52,977 nt of DNA from Cyanobacteriota bacterium (GTDB lineage: Bacteria; Cyanobacteriota; Cyanobacteriia; Cyanobacteriales; Microcoleaceae), in contig JANYGO010000220.1 in the NCBI GenBank assembly GCA_025362325.1, forward strand, positions 1 to 52,977, read 5' to 3'. The number at the start of each line of letters is the position of its first letter. Positions within the stretch are counted from its first letter, which is position 1. The notes below the pieces were generated by a model. The model was not told the DNA's origin. It did not search any database and saw nothing but the letters and a program-made list of their open reading frames with translations. Of the stretch, positions 1 to 8,739 are shown piece after piece. Made by a program: the position numbers and the translations under genes.

Positions 1-654
1 GTGTTTGACGGCGTGGAAACAATTTTAGATACGGGTGGTTTGGCTGGCAAATATCGATCGGGCTACGAAGATTATGAAAGGCTGTTCAGACAAATAGGAG
101 AATCAAACCATCAAAGCTGTTTGTTGCTTACCTGTTCGGAAAAATCAAGAGATATTGCTTTGTTGGAAGGTCAAACTCGCCCCGTCCGCTCCTATAAACT
201 CACAGGTTTAGAAAATATGGCAGCGCGGGAAATCCTGCAAGAAAGAGGCTTAGTTAAAGAAAGAGAATGGGACGAATTGATTGAATGTTATGCTGGTCAT
301 CCTTTGGCGTTGAGGATTGTTTCAGCAATGATTTTAGAGTTATTTAACGGTAAAACTTCGGAATTTGTCAGAGAAAATACGGTATTTTTAGGTCAAATAA
401 ACCATATTTTATCCCAGCAATTTCAGCGGCTTTCGGTTTTGGAAAAAGATGTAATCAAGCAGTTGGCAACTGCGGGAGTCCCAATGGAGCTCGCTCAATT
501 GCGCGGGGGACTTTCTGAACCGGTTAAGACCTCGAAGTTGATGGAAGCGCTGGAATCTCTGGGATGGCGATCGCTAATTGAGAAAATCACAGTCAGCGGT
601 AATGTGGCTTTCACGTTGCAGCCCGTGGTGAGGAAATATGCGATCGAGCGATAG
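1..654 (+). CDS. NB-ARC-type STAND ATPase, 3' part (cut by window edge)
   Basis: This reading frame is open at the left edge and is the C-terminal 217 residues of an NB-ARC/STAND-type ATPase. It aligns residue for residue with the second half of the complete NB-ARC protein at 41737-43086: FDGV lines up with the Walker B LDDV there, GLAGKYRSGYEDY with ELAGKYKPDYEEY, and NHQSCLLL with SHQSCFLL. A GHPLAL motif near residue 100 is the GxPLAL motif of NB-ARC domains. The GTG at position 1 is therefore almost certainly internal and the P-loop lies upstream of the window. No WD40, TPR or other sensor repeats follow before the stop, so it has the same short architecture as its paralogue. The function is unknown; STAND NTPases act as signalling switches, some in defence. 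The family call is fairly sure, the role is not. Confidence 0.75.
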   Translation: MFDGVETILDTGGLAGKYRSGYEDYERLFRQIGESNHQSCLLLTCSEKSRDIALLEGQTRPVRSYKLTGLENMAAREILQERGLVKEREWDELIECYAGHPLALRIVSAMILELFNGKTSEFVRENTVFLGQINHILSQQFQRLSVLEKDVIKQLATAGVPMELAQLRGGLSEPVKTSKLMEALESLGWRSLIEKITVSGNVAFTLQPVVRKYAIER

Positions 655-751
655 GCATTTGCTGCTCCCATAAGAATTGTCCTAGAGCAGTGCGAGCGTC
701 CACGAAGAGCGAATGCTCTCAAGAGCATCAGGGATGCTCGTACTACATTAC

Positions 752-1387
752 CTAAGCGGCAACTTTTGTCCTCACCAAACTGACAAAATTTGACAGCATT
801 TTCAATCCCGTAGTCGAAGACTTTTCCGGGTGAAATTGTACGGCCATCAGATTGTCTTTAGCGATAGCCGCCGTCACGTTTTGGCTTCCGTGAGTCACCA
901 TTGCCGAGCGCACTTTCAGATCCACCGGATCGACATAATAAGAATGCACGAAATAAACCCAAGGATCGGAGGGTAAACCATCCCACAGCGGCAGATTCGG
1001 CTGAGCAAATTCTAATTGATTCCATCCCATGTGCGGAATTGTCAGCCCCGGTTCTGAGCGAAACCTTCGCACTTGTCCCGCAATCACGCCCAATCCCGGT
1101 TCTAGGCCTTCTTCGGAACTGTCAAACAGGATTTGCAAACCCAAACAAATGCCTAAAAAAGGTTTCCCCGAGGCGATCGCACTTTTTATCGGTTCTATCA
1201 AATTGCGCGATCGTAAATTCTGCATTGCCGGATCAAACGAACCCACTCCCGGCAAAACCACCGCATCAGCCTGCTCGATTAGAGCAGGAGAATCCGTAAT
1301 TTGTGGCACTGCACCCACATTTTCCAAGCCTTTACAGACCGAGTGCAGATTGCCCATGTCATAGTCCACTACTGCAATGACAGACAT
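752..1387 (-). CDS. hisH: Imidazole glycerol phosphate synthase, glutaminase subunit HisH
   Basis: HisH is the class I glutamine amidotransferase subunit that releases ammonia from glutamine and feeds it to HisF, in the step forming imidazole glycerol phosphate and AICAR in cytoplasmic histidine biosynthesis. The 211-residue length is normal for the family. The nucleophile is C81 in GICLGLQILF, and H186 and E188 in QFHPEKS complete the triad. The N-terminus VVDYDMGNLHSV and the PGVGSFDPAM oxyanion-strand segment are typical HisH. No other his gene lies next to it, as expected in cyanobacteria where his genes are dispersed. The upstream gap (1388-1530) holds short repeats and presumably its promoter. 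Confidence 0.95.
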   Translation of the reverse strand: MSVIAVVDYDMGNLHSVCKGLENVGAVPQITDSPALIEQADAVVLPGVGSFDPAMQNLRSRNLIEPIKSAIASGKPFLGICLGLQILFDSSEEGLEPGLGVIAGQVRRFRSEPGLTIPHMGWNQLEFAQPNLPLWDGLPSDPWVYFVHSYYVDPVDLKVRSAMVTHGSQNVTAAIAKDNLMAVQFHPEKSSTTGLKMLSNFVSLVRTKVAA

Positions 1388-1431
1388 TGACTTACTTGCC
1401 TTATAGGATCAATATCAGTATTATTGCATAC

Positions 1432-1530
1432 AATCAGTCATTAGTCAGTTGTTATTAGTTATTAGTTGTTGGTTATTTGTTGCTGCCAATTCACAATTCC
1501 AAATTCCAAATTCCAAATTCCCAATCATTT
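1432..1530. repeat. Short tandem AT-rich repeats (TTAGT / AATTCCA types)
   Basis: The gap between hisH and the peptidase C15 gene is made of imperfect tandem words: CAGTCATTAGTCAGTTGTTA-type repeats followed by AATTCCAAATTCC-type repeats. They resemble the short tandemly repeated repetitive (STRR) heptamers known from filamentous cyanobacteria. They run up to the start codon at 1531, so they form the 5' leader of that gene. Confidence 0.6.
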
Positions 1531-2046
1531 ATGACAACAAAATTTTTATTAACATCATTTGACACTTGGCTTCCCCATCAGAAATCCAACTCTTCTGACG
1601 AGTTATTAGTCAAAATTTCCCAAATTCAATCTTTGGCTGATTCTGTGACTTTTTTGAGAAAACTGCCCGTAGATTTCCAAGAAGCGCCGAATTTGGCGAT
1701 AGCCCAAATCAACCAAATCCAACCAGACATTATTATCTGCTGCGGCATGGCCGAAAGCCGACAAAAATTATCAGTAGAATCCTGCGCTTGCTGCGAGACA
1801 GACATACTGAAAACAGCAGTCAATCTCGAACCGCTAGTCGCTGATTTAGTCGCCACCGAAATCAGTCACGAAGCCGGGAAATATGTTTGCGAAGCCTTAT
1901 ATTATGCAGTCTTAAAGCATATTTGCGATGCTCGACTTGGCGCTAAATGTATTTTCGTCCACGTCCCAATTTTAAATGATGAAAATATCGACAATATTGT
2001 CGCCGATTTTTTATTAATAATGCGTCGCCTAACTACGTGGGACTAG
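1531..2046 (+). CDS. Peptidase C15 / pyroglutamyl-peptidase I-like protein
   Basis: This is a divergent member of peptidase family C15, whose members remove N-terminal pyroglutamate from peptides in the cytoplasm. From the ATG at 1531 the product has 171 residues, against about 200-215 for typical enzymes, and the N-terminal pocket region is shortened. The catalytic layout is still readable: CCGMAESR followed by E83, then C120 in EAGKYVCEALYY (family TAGTFVCN), then H144 in FVHVP. I chose ATG 1531 because upstream in-frame codons translate only the repeat leader. It has no operon partner; the stop codon overlaps a 66-bp repeat. Catalytic competence is likely but substrate choice may differ because of the short N-terminus. 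Confidence 0.75.
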   Translation: MTTKFLLTSFDTWLPHQKSNSSDELLVKISQIQSLADSVTFLRKLPVDFQEAPNLAIAQINQIQPDIIICCGMAESRQKLSVESCACCETDILKTAVNLEPLVADLVATEISHEAGKYVCEALYYAVLKHICDARLGAKCIFVHVPILNDENIDNIVADFLLIMRRLTTWD

Positions 2047-2193
2047 AAACCGGGTTTCTTGGTATATTTCTCGTTACTCGTCGCCAAAACTCCTAGAAAC
2101 CCGGTTTCTGGGGCCGATCGGGAGGCGAGAAACCGGGTTTCTTGGTATATTTCTCGTTACTCGTCGCCAAAACTCGTAGAAACCCGGTTTCTG
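2045..2193. repeat. Two 66-bp direct copies of an AGAAACC(C/G)GGTTTCT hairpin unit
   Basis: Copies at 2045-2110 and 2128-2193 differ at one base. Each begins with AGAAACCGGGTTTCT and ends with AGAAACCCGGTTTCT, so the two ends of each unit are inverted and each 15-mer is nearly self-complementary. Related words occur near 33566-33602 and 34196-34275. The block lies between two convergent genes and may act as a transcription stop, though there is no T-run. Confidence 0.8.
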
Positions 2194-2226
2194 AGGTCGA
2201 TCGCAACAACTACAACTGCTCAGTAA

Positions 2227-2709
2227 TTAGCCGCCGTAATTCCAACCAGTGGTTTCTAACAGTAACGGATCTCCCTCGCGGTGAACCCCCGCACCGATCA
2301 CCTCTCCCACATAAACCGTGTGATCCCCGTGTTCCACAGCACCGACAACATTGCACTCAATATAACCCAGAGAGTCCGAAATAATCGGACAGCCAGTTTC
2401 GGCGCCAGCATAAAATTCTACATCCTCAAATTTATTGCCAACGCGCCGCTGCGGCTTGAAGAATTTCTGGGCTAACTCTTTTTGTCCAGCTTCCAAGAAA
2501 CTCAAAGCAAACACACCGCTGGCTTTGATCATGGCGTGGGATTTCGAGTCTTGCTTGACGCAGTTGACGACTAAGGGAGGGGTAAAGGAAGATTGCATCA
2601 CCCAGCTAGCGGTGAAACCGTTAACTTCCTCCCCGTCTTTGACACCGCAAATGTACAATCCGTGGGGGATTTTCCGCAGTATGGTCTTTTTAGCTTGTTC
2701 GTCTAGCAC
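2227..2709 (-). CDS. Flavin reductase-like domain protein
   Basis: This 160-residue protein matches the flavin reductase-like, FMN-binding split-barrel family, which includes the small NAD(P)H:flavin reductases and the C-terminal domain of cyanobacterial flavodiiron proteins. Visible family features are HGLYICGVKDGEEVNGFTAS at the start, the FMN-contact stretch SFTPPLVVNCVKQDS, the ALSFLEAGQKELAQKF helix, and GYIECNVVGAVEHGDHTVYV near the C-terminus. No separate flavodoxin or diiron domain is present, so it is a stand-alone reductase domain rather than a flavodiiron protein. It is a soluble monocistronic gene; redox partner and substrate cannot be read from the sequence. Confidence 0.85.
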   Translation of the reverse strand: MLDEQAKKTILRKIPHGLYICGVKDGEEVNGFTASWVMQSSFTPPLVVNCVKQDSKSHAMIKASGVFALSFLEAGQKELAQKFFKPQRRVGNKFEDVEFYAGAETGCPIISDSLGYIECNVVGAVEHGDHTVYVGEVIGAGVHREGDPLLLETTGWNYGG

Positions 2710-2996
2710 GGGCTTACCTGTCGATCGATAATTCTACACCGCCCAGTTTACCTTTTGGAGGGCCTACAAACCCAACTGTCTTAAGGGCGATGCGCCACAC
2801 CGAAACTGTTGAGATTGCCAATCTTGCTTTTTTTCCTACCAAATTTTCTGCTTCCCGCAACATTTATTTTTATTAACCTAAATTTAGTTTCCCAGATTTT
2901 TTGACAACTAACTATCTGCTGTGTTAAAACTTGAGCTATTAATATGGCAATCGGAACGCAGTCGCTGAATCCATTAACTAAACTGGAGAAAATTCG

Positions 2997-4196
2997 ATGA
3001 CAGAATCGTTTAAGCGGAACTTTGGTTTAGGTCTTTTAGCCGTCAGTATATTATCTCTAATTTGTTTCGGCATAATAGGGATTGGCAGAGACGGTCAACT
3101 CAATGCTGACGGTGGCGTCCTCTATGCTGCTGGACGTGCTTGGCTGATGGGTTTGAATGCCTACAACCACGATATGCTGACTAAAAGTGTAGCGACAATC
3201 AAGGAAATTGACAACCTTCAAGATGCGGCTTTCTTTTATCCTCCTCAATCAGCCGCATTGTGTATGTTTGTCGGTCTTTTCGATTACTCAGTTGCCAAAT
3301 TCGTCTGGCTCTTACTCAACTTGCTGTCAATCGCAGCTATTATTGCCATGACAGTTAGCACCATCAACGAACATCAAAATAATCATCAAAATCAACTCGG
3401 CAGTTTGGTGATGAGTGCGATGATTATCGGCAACCCATTCACTGCCCACGTTGTGTGGATGGGTCAAACTTCTTTGATAGCTTTTGCTGCAACAATGGCT
3501 GCTTGGTTCTTCAGCCAACGGCAAAAATTTGTATTGGCAGGAATCTGTTTGGGTATAACTAGCTTTAAGCCGCAACTATGCTTATTGCTCGGTATTTGGT
3601 TTTTGCTAGAACGGAACTGGAAAATATTAGCTGTAGCCTTCGCAACGGTTACAATTATGAGCGCTTACCCATTGGTGCTGTACGGGGGGCCCGTTGGGAT
3701 GCTGGCAGCGTGGCGTGCCGGAATTCAAGACAGCTATAGCTCTTTGCCTTTCAATCAGCCGGGGTTTCAAGATAAAGTTGGCATGGAAAGTCTTTTCGCT
3801 TCTTTAGGCTTGAAGGTACCGGCTATTAAGATTGTGGCGGTAATTTTAACAGTTCTGCTGTGGGTGTTCCGCAAGAGAATTAATCGCGAAGATGTCTTGG
3901 CTATCCTGATGGGTATATCCTTCACGTTTCTCGGATATACTCACGTTTACGATTATGTAGGTTTGTTCCCGATTTTGACATCCCTGTGGCTGTATTGCAA
4001 CAATAACCGCAATGCTTTGCTCAGCAGTATTGCTTTAGTTTTTCTGCTCTTTTTTCCGAGACGGATATTTTTAGCGGCGGGTTTGCCTTTTTTGATTCAC
4101 TGGAGAACAATTGTTGTTTTGATTCTAGTAGTTGGTGTTGCTGCATTCAGTATGAAAGCTAAATCCAGTGAGGGATTGCAGGAAGAAATGGCTTGA
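2997..4196 (+). CDS. GT87-family (DUF2029) membrane glycosyltransferase
   Basis: This 399-residue protein is almost entirely hydrophobic, with about ten predicted membrane spans, and resembles the GT87/DUF2029 family of polyprenyl-phosphate-sugar-dependent mannosyltransferase-like enzymes. The first loop after span 1 contains GRDGQLNADGGVLYAAGRAW, where the acidic residue fits the catalytic Asp expected for GT-C enzymes. FFYPPQSAALCMF and the ITSFKPQLCLLLG segment are also typical of the family. The ATG is preceded by a good ribosome binding site (GGAG, seven bases upstream), which supports the start. A TTGACA at 2901-2906 is a possible -35 element. The sugar and acceptor are unknown; a role in envelope or glycolipid glycosylation is inference. 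Confidence 0.7.
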   Translation: MTESFKRNFGLGLLAVSILSLICFGIIGIGRDGQLNADGGVLYAAGRAWLMGLNAYNHDMLTKSVATIKEIDNLQDAAFFYPPQSAALCMFVGLFDYSVAKFVWLLLNLLSIAAIIAMTVSTINEHQNNHQNQLGSLVMSAMIIGNPFTAHVVWMGQTSLIAFAATMAAWFFSQRQKFVLAGICLGITSFKPQLCLLLGIWFLLERNWKILAVAFATVTIMSAYPLVLYGGPVGMLAAWRAGIQDSYSSLPFNQPGFQDKVGMESLFASLGLKVPAIKIVAVILTVLLWVFRKRINREDVLAILMGISFTFLGYTHVYDYVGLFPILTSLWLYCNNNRNALLSSIALVFLLFFPRRIFLAAGLPFLIHWRTIVVLILVVGVAAFSMKAKSSEGLQEEMA

Positions 4197-4296
4197 TTTT
4201 GCCCTAGTCGTTCAGTCAGGGCGGGTTGATAGATATTCTGGATGTGAATTACAGATTGTTGGTGAAACCCGCCCCTACAAATAATGATTGGGAATG

Positions 4297-5133
4297 TTAT
4301 AGAACTCCGTGCTTCTTAAACCAATCTTGCAGCTTTTTCCAAGCATCATTGGCTTCTTTTTCCCGGTAACTGGGGCGATAGTCGGCGTTAAAACCGTGCG
4401 GCGCATCTGGATAAACCACGATTTCGGAACCGCTGCTGCCAGTTTTGAGAACTTGCCGCATTTTCTCGACGGTATCCTGGGGAATTGAGTCGTCTTTGGC
4501 ACCGTAAAGACCTAATACGGGCACTGTCAAAGTTGCTGCAAGGTCGATCGGCTGTTTGGGAGTTAAAGCCGTAGAATCGCCAACCAAACGCCCGTACCAA
4601 GCCGCGCCAGCTTTGACTTTCGGGTTGTGAGCCGCGTACAGCCAGACAATTCTGCCACCCCAGCAAAACCCGGTAATCCCTAACTTATCAATATTGCCTT
4701 TTCCTGACTTTTGCGCCCAATCTACGGTAGCATCTAAATCTGACATCACTTGAGCGTCGGGAACTTTAGAAACCACTTTACTAATAATTTCTTGAATGTC
4801 GGTGATTTGAGAAACATCGCCTTGACGGGAATACATTTCTGGGGCGATCGCCAAATAGCCTAATTTAGCAAAACGCCGACAAATATCTTGAATGTGTGCG
4901 TGAACTCCGAAGATTTCTTGAATTACTAAAATGACTGGAAAATTGCTGCCGCTGGCCGGCATTGCTCTGTATGCTGGAATTTGCCCGTCTTTCACGGGAA
5001 TCTTGACTTCACCTGCAACTAAATTAGTTGTATCTGTGGTAATAGTTGCCGCAGAAATAGGATGAACTGCTAAGGCAAATCCGGCGGTTAATGCGGTGAC
5101 AGTGATAAATTGTCTGCGAGTTAAATCTTTCAT
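4297..5133 (-). CDS. Exported dienelactone hydrolase family protein (Tat signal)
   Basis: This is an alpha/beta hydrolase of the dienelactone hydrolase family. Starting at ATG 5133, the 278-residue product opens with [12 protein letters not shown] and a hydrophobic stretch to about residue 29, which is a twin-arginine export signal; an upstream in-frame ATG would add 24 residues encoded by repeats and is rejected. The Cys-Asp-His triad is present as C157 (GFCWGGR), D214 or D215 (GAKDDSIP) and H246 ([10 protein letters not shown]), with the family glutamate in IQEIFGVH near residue 73. It probably acts in the periplasm on an ester or lactone of unknown identity. Family confidence is high, substrate unknown. 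Confidence 0.88.
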   Translation of the reverse strand: MKDLTRRQFITVTALTAGFALAVHPISAATITTDTTNLVAGEVKIPVKDGQIPAYRAMPASGSNFPVILVIQEIFGVHAHIQDICRRFAKLGYLAIAPEMYSRQGDVSQITDIQEIISKVVSKVPDAQVMSDLDATVDWAQKSGKGNIDKLGITGFCWGGRIVWLYAAHNPKVKAGAAWYGRLVGDSTALTPKQPIDLAATLTVPVLGLYGAKDDSIPQDTVEKMRQVLKTGSSGSEIVVYPDAPHGFNADYRPSYREKEANDAWKKLQDWFKKHGVL

Positions 5134-5249
5134 AGATAATGGGGAATAGGGCATGGGGCATGGGGCATTGGGCATTGGGTGGATCGAAGCGGAGGGATTG
5201 GGCATTGGTAATTGGAACTAACAAATAACCAATGACCAATGACTAATGA
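5134..5249. repeat. Short tandem repeats (GGCATTGG / CCAATGA types)
   Basis: Between the dienelactone hydrolase start and the cobM stop there are repeated GGGCATGGGGCATTGGGCAT words and then CCAATGACCAATGACTAATG words. They are simple STRR-type tandem repeats with no coding potential of their own. They leave little room for a conventional promoter for the hydrolase gene. Confidence 0.6.
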
Positions 5250-6074
5250 CTACTGACGGAACAGCCGATCGTGCTCTGGATGGTACAAGCGCGATCGCCC
5301 TCGGGCTTCTTTTCCCAACGCCGGACTAATTACATACATCGTCGTTCTGATCAAATTATGTTCGCGGGTAGCGATCGCCATTTTGTCAAGAGGAACTAGG
5401 AGAATTTTTTCATCCGGCCAGCCCAAACGATAACAAATCGCCACTGGTAAATCCGATGGGTAATGTTCCATCAACTTAGCTTGAGCTTGTTCGACATGGC
5501 GCGCGCTCAAATACAGACACAAACTCGCTTGATGGGCCGCTAAACTCGCCAATTCTTCGCGTGTTGGTACTTCAGTGCGGCCGCTAATTCGGGTCAAAAT
5601 AATTGTCTGTACAATTCCGGGAACTGTCAACTCAATTTTAAGTTTCGCGGCGGCTAATTGGAAAGCGCTAATTCCTGGGATTACCTCAAAAGCAATTCCC
5701 GCCTCGGCCAAAGCTTGCATTTGTTCGCCCACAGCGCCGTAGAGACAGGGATCGCCGGAATGGAGGCGGACGAGGCTTTTCCCGGCGCGCACTCGCTCCA
5801 CCATCAAAGGTACAATCTCTTCGAGAGTCTTATCCGCAGTTTGGATAACTTCAGCATCTGCGCGCACTCCCTGCAAAATTTGCTCTGGAACTAGGGAATC
5901 AGCAAATAATATCACATCGGCGACAGCCAGTAATTTTTGAGCTTTAACAGTCAACAAGTCCGGATCTCCCGGGCCTGCACCTACAATGTACACCCCTGAA
6001 AGGGGGTCTTCAATCTCTGTCAAACTCATGGCTGCTAAAAAATTTGCTAAATTTACCGACGCTTCCGGATGCAC
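5250..6074 (-). CDS. cobM: Precorrin-4 C11-methyltransferase CobM/CbiF
   Basis: CobM/CbiF transfers a methyl group from S-adenosylmethionine to C11 of (cobalt-)precorrin-4 in cytoplasmic cobalamin biosynthesis. Characteristic elements of the tetrapyrrole methylase fold are VYIVGAGPGDPDLLTVKA at about residues 28-45, the VRLHSGDPCLYGAVGEQM segment, and EVIPGISAFQLAAAKL. The whole 274-residue length matches the family. The first ATG (6074) gives an N-terminal tail of 15 residues before a second ATG at MSLTEIED, which could be the true start. The upstream neighbour on the same strand is lgt, 75 bases away. Other cob genes are not in the window. Confidence 0.93.
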   Translation of the reverse strand: MHPEASVNLANFLAAMSLTEIEDPLSGVYIVGAGPGDPDLLTVKAQKLLAVADVILFADSLVPEQILQGVRADAEVIQTADKTLEEIVPLMVERVRAGKSLVRLHSGDPCLYGAVGEQMQALAEAGIAFEVIPGISAFQLAAAKLKIELTVPGIVQTIILTRISGRTEVPTREELASLAAHQASLCLYLSARHVEQAQAKLMEHYPSDLPVAICYRLGWPDEKILLVPLDKMAIATREHNLIRTTMYVISPALGKEARGRSRLYHPEHDRLFRQ

Positions 6075-6119
6075 CGATTTTGGTTGGAAGTAAGGGATGG
6101 TAGATGCACCCTGGTTTTG

Positions 6120-6147
6120 AACCCTAGAGATTAACTTCTCTGGGGTT
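6120..6147. terminator. Hairpin with T-run between cobM and lgt
   Basis: An 11-base inverted repeat (one wobble pair) with a 6-base loop is followed on the + strand by TTTTTT. Read that way it looks like an intrinsic terminator, but the only nearby genes (lgt, then cobM) are on the - strand, where the T-run precedes the stem. It may instead be an attenuating hairpin between lgt and cobM. Confidence 0.35.
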
Positions 6148-6149
6148 TT

Positions 6150-7043
6150 TTATCGATCGCCCGGGGATTTGCGATCGATATTTGCCCGATCGCTATTGGG
6201 GGAGACAACATCGGGTAAAGGTCGATCGAGCAAATAAAGCCAAGCCAACCCGCCCAAACCTAACACAATCCCAGTCAAACTTACCATCTGTGCAGCCCTG
6301 AGTGGCCCGAACATCAAACTATCAGTTCGCAACCCTTCAATCCAGACTCTACCGGAACTGTAAGCGGCCAGGTAAACCAAAAACAAAGCACCAATTTTTA
6401 ACCTAATTTTGCCCTGCAAATCGCGGAAAAACAAAGTCAGAAGCAACCCAAATACTGTCAAATTCCACAAAGATTCGTAGAGAAATGTGGGGTGGAAGTA
6501 TTCAAAATTAGCGTAGCCGAGGGGGCGGCTGTTTGGCGGAATATAGAGTTTCCAAGGCAAATCTGTAGGACTGCCAAAAGCTTCGGAATTAAAGAAATTT
6601 CCCCAGCGTCCGATCGCCTGACCGAGAATTACCGAAGGCGCTACTAAATCTGCTAATTGCCAAAAAGAAACTCGCTGGATTTTTGCAAAAATTAAAGCTG
6701 CGATCGTGCCGCCCAAAATCGCCCCGTGAATGGCAATTCCACCTTTCCAAATCGCAATAATATCTTCCGGTCTTTGGGCATATTGCTGCCACTCAAAAGC
6801 CACGTAATAAATTCGGGCACAAGGAATAGCACCCAGAACCAGCCAAATTGCTAAATCGCCCAGCAATTCTGGGTTGACGCGGCGCTTTTCGGCCAAATAT
6901 TGGGACAGACTGACTCCAATTAAGACGGCAGAAGCTATCAACAGCCCGTACCAACGGATAGCTACGGGGCCGAGTTGAAAGATAATCGGCCCGGGGGATG
7001 TAAATTGAAACCCTAGGGGTAGCGCAAGAATATTTAGCACCAT
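6150..7043 (-). CDS. lgt: Prolipoprotein diacylglyceryl transferase Lgt
   Basis: Lgt moves a diacylglyceryl group from phosphatidylglycerol to the lipobox cysteine of pre-prolipoproteins in the cytoplasmic membrane, the first step of lipoprotein maturation. The 297-residue protein has about seven hydrophobic spans. The Lgt signature GRxGNFxNxE is visible as [13 protein letters not shown], preceded by [29 protein letters not shown] near the N-terminus is also conserved, as is YHPTFLYE-like [12 protein letters not shown]. It stands alone, upstream of cobM on the same strand. Confidence 0.95.
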   Translation of the reverse strand: MVLNILALPLGFQFTSPGPIIFQLGPVAIRWYGLLIASAVLIGVSLSQYLAEKRRVNPELLGDLAIWLVLGAIPCARIYYVAFEWQQYAQRPEDIIAIWKGGIAIHGAILGGTIAALIFAKIQRVSFWQLADLVAPSVILGQAIGRWGNFFNSEAFGSPTDLPWKLYIPPNSRPLGYANFEYFHPTFLYESLWNLTVFGLLLTLFFRDLQGKIRLKIGALFLVYLAAYSSGRVWIEGLRTDSLMFGPLRAAQMVSLTGIVLGLGGLAWLYLLDRPLPDVVSPNSDRANIDRKSPGDR

Positions 7044-7193
7044 AAAATTTGGCTTAATTGTGATGGAAAGCTGTCAAATTGGCATACCCTTTTACAAACA
7101 CAGAGTTTATTTTAGGTGGCTGCGGTCATTTACACGCAATATTTGGGGAATTTTGCCGAAAATTAACTTTGTGGCGGATATTTTGTCAGATCA

Positions 7194-7440
7194 GACGGCG
7201 GTTGAAACCGCGTCTACACGAACGCAGACGGCGGTTGAAACCGCGTCTACACGAACGAAGTCCGCCTCCGCGGACTGAAGAAAACAAAGTAATTTTAACC
7301 GCCCGGTCTTCAACCCACGGAGGTGGGTTTTGTCTGTATAGACGCGGTTTCAACCGCCCGGTCTTCTTGAGGAGGATTGGCGACGGAGGTGGGTTTTGTC
7401 TGTATAGACGCGGTTTCAACCGCCCGGTCTTCTTGAGGAT
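7194..7440. repeat. Cluster of GCGGTTGAAACCGCGTCTA palindromic repeats
   Basis: The 460-base gap between lgt and rlmN is dominated by four or five copies of a repeat centred on CGGTTGAAACCGCGTCTACA, two in one direction at about 7194-7258 and two or three inverted at about 7335-7435. Linkers are ACCCACGGAGGTGGGTTTTG and TCCGCCTCCGCGGA, both palindromic. The same family recurs at 49680-49865 and 52843-52977. Reading frames running through it are repeat artefacts. Confidence 0.85.
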
Positions 7441-7505
7441 GATTCTCGGCAGCTTTGGTCGAGAAGTTTTAAGATAGAGGGTGGCTTTAAATTTTCTGAT
7501 GACCT

Positions 7506-8615
7506 ATGTCTCCTACTTCCGTTTCTCAGGTGTACTCTTCTGGTAATTCCAGGGGTGCGAATCAGTCTCGCAAGACTGCTGCTTTGTCTGTTGAGTCTGG
7601 TAAAATTCCGCCGTTGTTGGGCGCGAGTTTGGCTGAGTTAACGGAGTGGGTGCAGCAGCAGGGACAACCCGCTTATCGCGGAAAGCAGTTGTACCAATGG
7701 ATTTATGAGAGAGGCGCGCGATCGCTCTCTGAGATTTCTGTATTCTCGAAACAGTGGCGCGAGACTGTTGCTAAAATTCCGATCGGGCGATCGACTATTC
7801 ATTTGCGATCAGTCGCACCAGACGCCACAGTAAAGTATCTCCTAAAATTAGCAGACGGTCAAATCATTGAAACAGTCGGCATTCCCACCGACAAACGGCT
7901 GACAGTCTGCGTCTCAGCGCAAGTGGGCTGCGCGATGGGCTGCGATTTTTGCGCCACCGGCAAAGGCGGTTTCAAGCGCAACTTAGAAGTAAACGAAATC
8001 GTCGATCAAGTCTTGACAGTACAGCAAGATTTCGGCCGCCGAGTCAGCCACATCGTATTTATGGGAATGGGCGAACCCCTGCTGAATTTCGATAACGTTG
8101 TAGCTGCTGTCAAGTGTTTGAATCAAGACGTAGGAATTGGACAGCGCAACATCACCATTTCCACAGTCGGAATCCGCAATCGCATCACCCAACTAGCCGA
8201 ACATCAACTGCAAATTACCCTCGCCGTCAGCCTCCACGCTTCCAATCAAAGATTGCGCGAAGAGTTGATTCCCAGCGCCCGCCCTTATCCTTTGGGTGAG
8301 TTAATTGCAGAATGCCGCGAATATGTGCGATCGACCGGACGCAGATTAAGCTTTGAATACGTGCTGTTAGCTAATGTAAATGACTTACCGGAACACGCGG
8401 CTGAGTTAGCAAGTCAGTTGCGCGGTTTTCAGTGTCACGTCAATCTAATTCCTTACAACCCGATTCAGGAAGCTGAATATCAGCGGCCTACTCCCAATCG
8501 AATTAACAATTTTGTTGCGGTTTTGAAGGAAAAGAAAATTGCAGTTAGCGTGCGGTATTCTCGCGGCTTAGAAGCAGATGCCGCCTGCGGACAATTGCGC
8601 GCATCCGAGGTTTAA
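7506..8615 (+). CDS. rlmN: Dual-specificity RNA methyltransferase RlmN
   Basis: RlmN is a radical SAM enzyme that methylates C2 of A2503 in 23S rRNA and A37 in some tRNAs. The CX3CX2C cluster is C142-x3-C146-x2-C149 in [15 protein letters not shown]. The C-terminal catalytic cysteine that carries the methyl-enzyme intermediate is C361 in [18 protein letters not shown] and NITISTVGI are further RlmN signatures. At 369 residues it is slightly longer than usual because of about 35 low-complexity residues before [11 protein letters not shown]; the true start may be internal. A hairpin at 8628-8678 follows it. Confidence 0.95.
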   Translation: MSPTSVSQVYSSGNSRGANQSRKTAALSVESGKIPPLLGASLAELTEWVQQQGQPAYRGKQLYQWIYERGARSLSEISVFSKQWRETVAKIPIGRSTIHLRSVAPDATVKYLLKLADGQIIETVGIPTDKRLTVCVSAQVGCAMGCDFCATGKGGFKRNLEVNEIVDQVLTVQQDFGRRVSHIVFMGMGEPLLNFDNVVAAVKCLNQDVGIGQRNITISTVGIRNRITQLAEHQLQITLAVSLHASNQRLREELIPSARPYPLGELIAECREYVRSTGRRLSFEYVLLANVNDLPEHAAELASQLRGFQCHVNLIPYNPIQEAEYQRPTPNRINNFVAVLKEKKIAVSVRYSRGLEADAACGQLRASEV

Positions 8616-8627
8616 GTTTCAAGATTC

Positions 8628-8678
8628 ATGAGTTATGCAGTGTGGGGTAAAATAATTTACCTAGCACTCATAACTCAT
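8628..8678. terminator. Hairpin between rlmN and the Wadjet cassette
   Basis: ATGAGTTATG at 8628-8637 is complementary to CATAACTCAT at 8669-8678, and the inner parts (AGTG...GGTAAA against TTTACC...CACT) pair as well, giving a long imperfect stem with a four-base AT loop. It sits directly after rlmN and before jetA, so it probably separates the two transcripts. No T-run follows, so a Rho-independent role is uncertain. Confidence 0.45.
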
Positions 8679-8739
8679 ACTTACCAATAGTAAATATCAA
8701 GCTTTCAAACAATTAAATCGTTAATATGCTGCTCAAAAT

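Noticed and set aside
7060..7477. Overlapping frames of 72-132 codons between lgt and rlmN
   Set aside because: They run through palindromic repeats and give repetitive peptides such as RLKPRLHER; no ribosome binding site or family.
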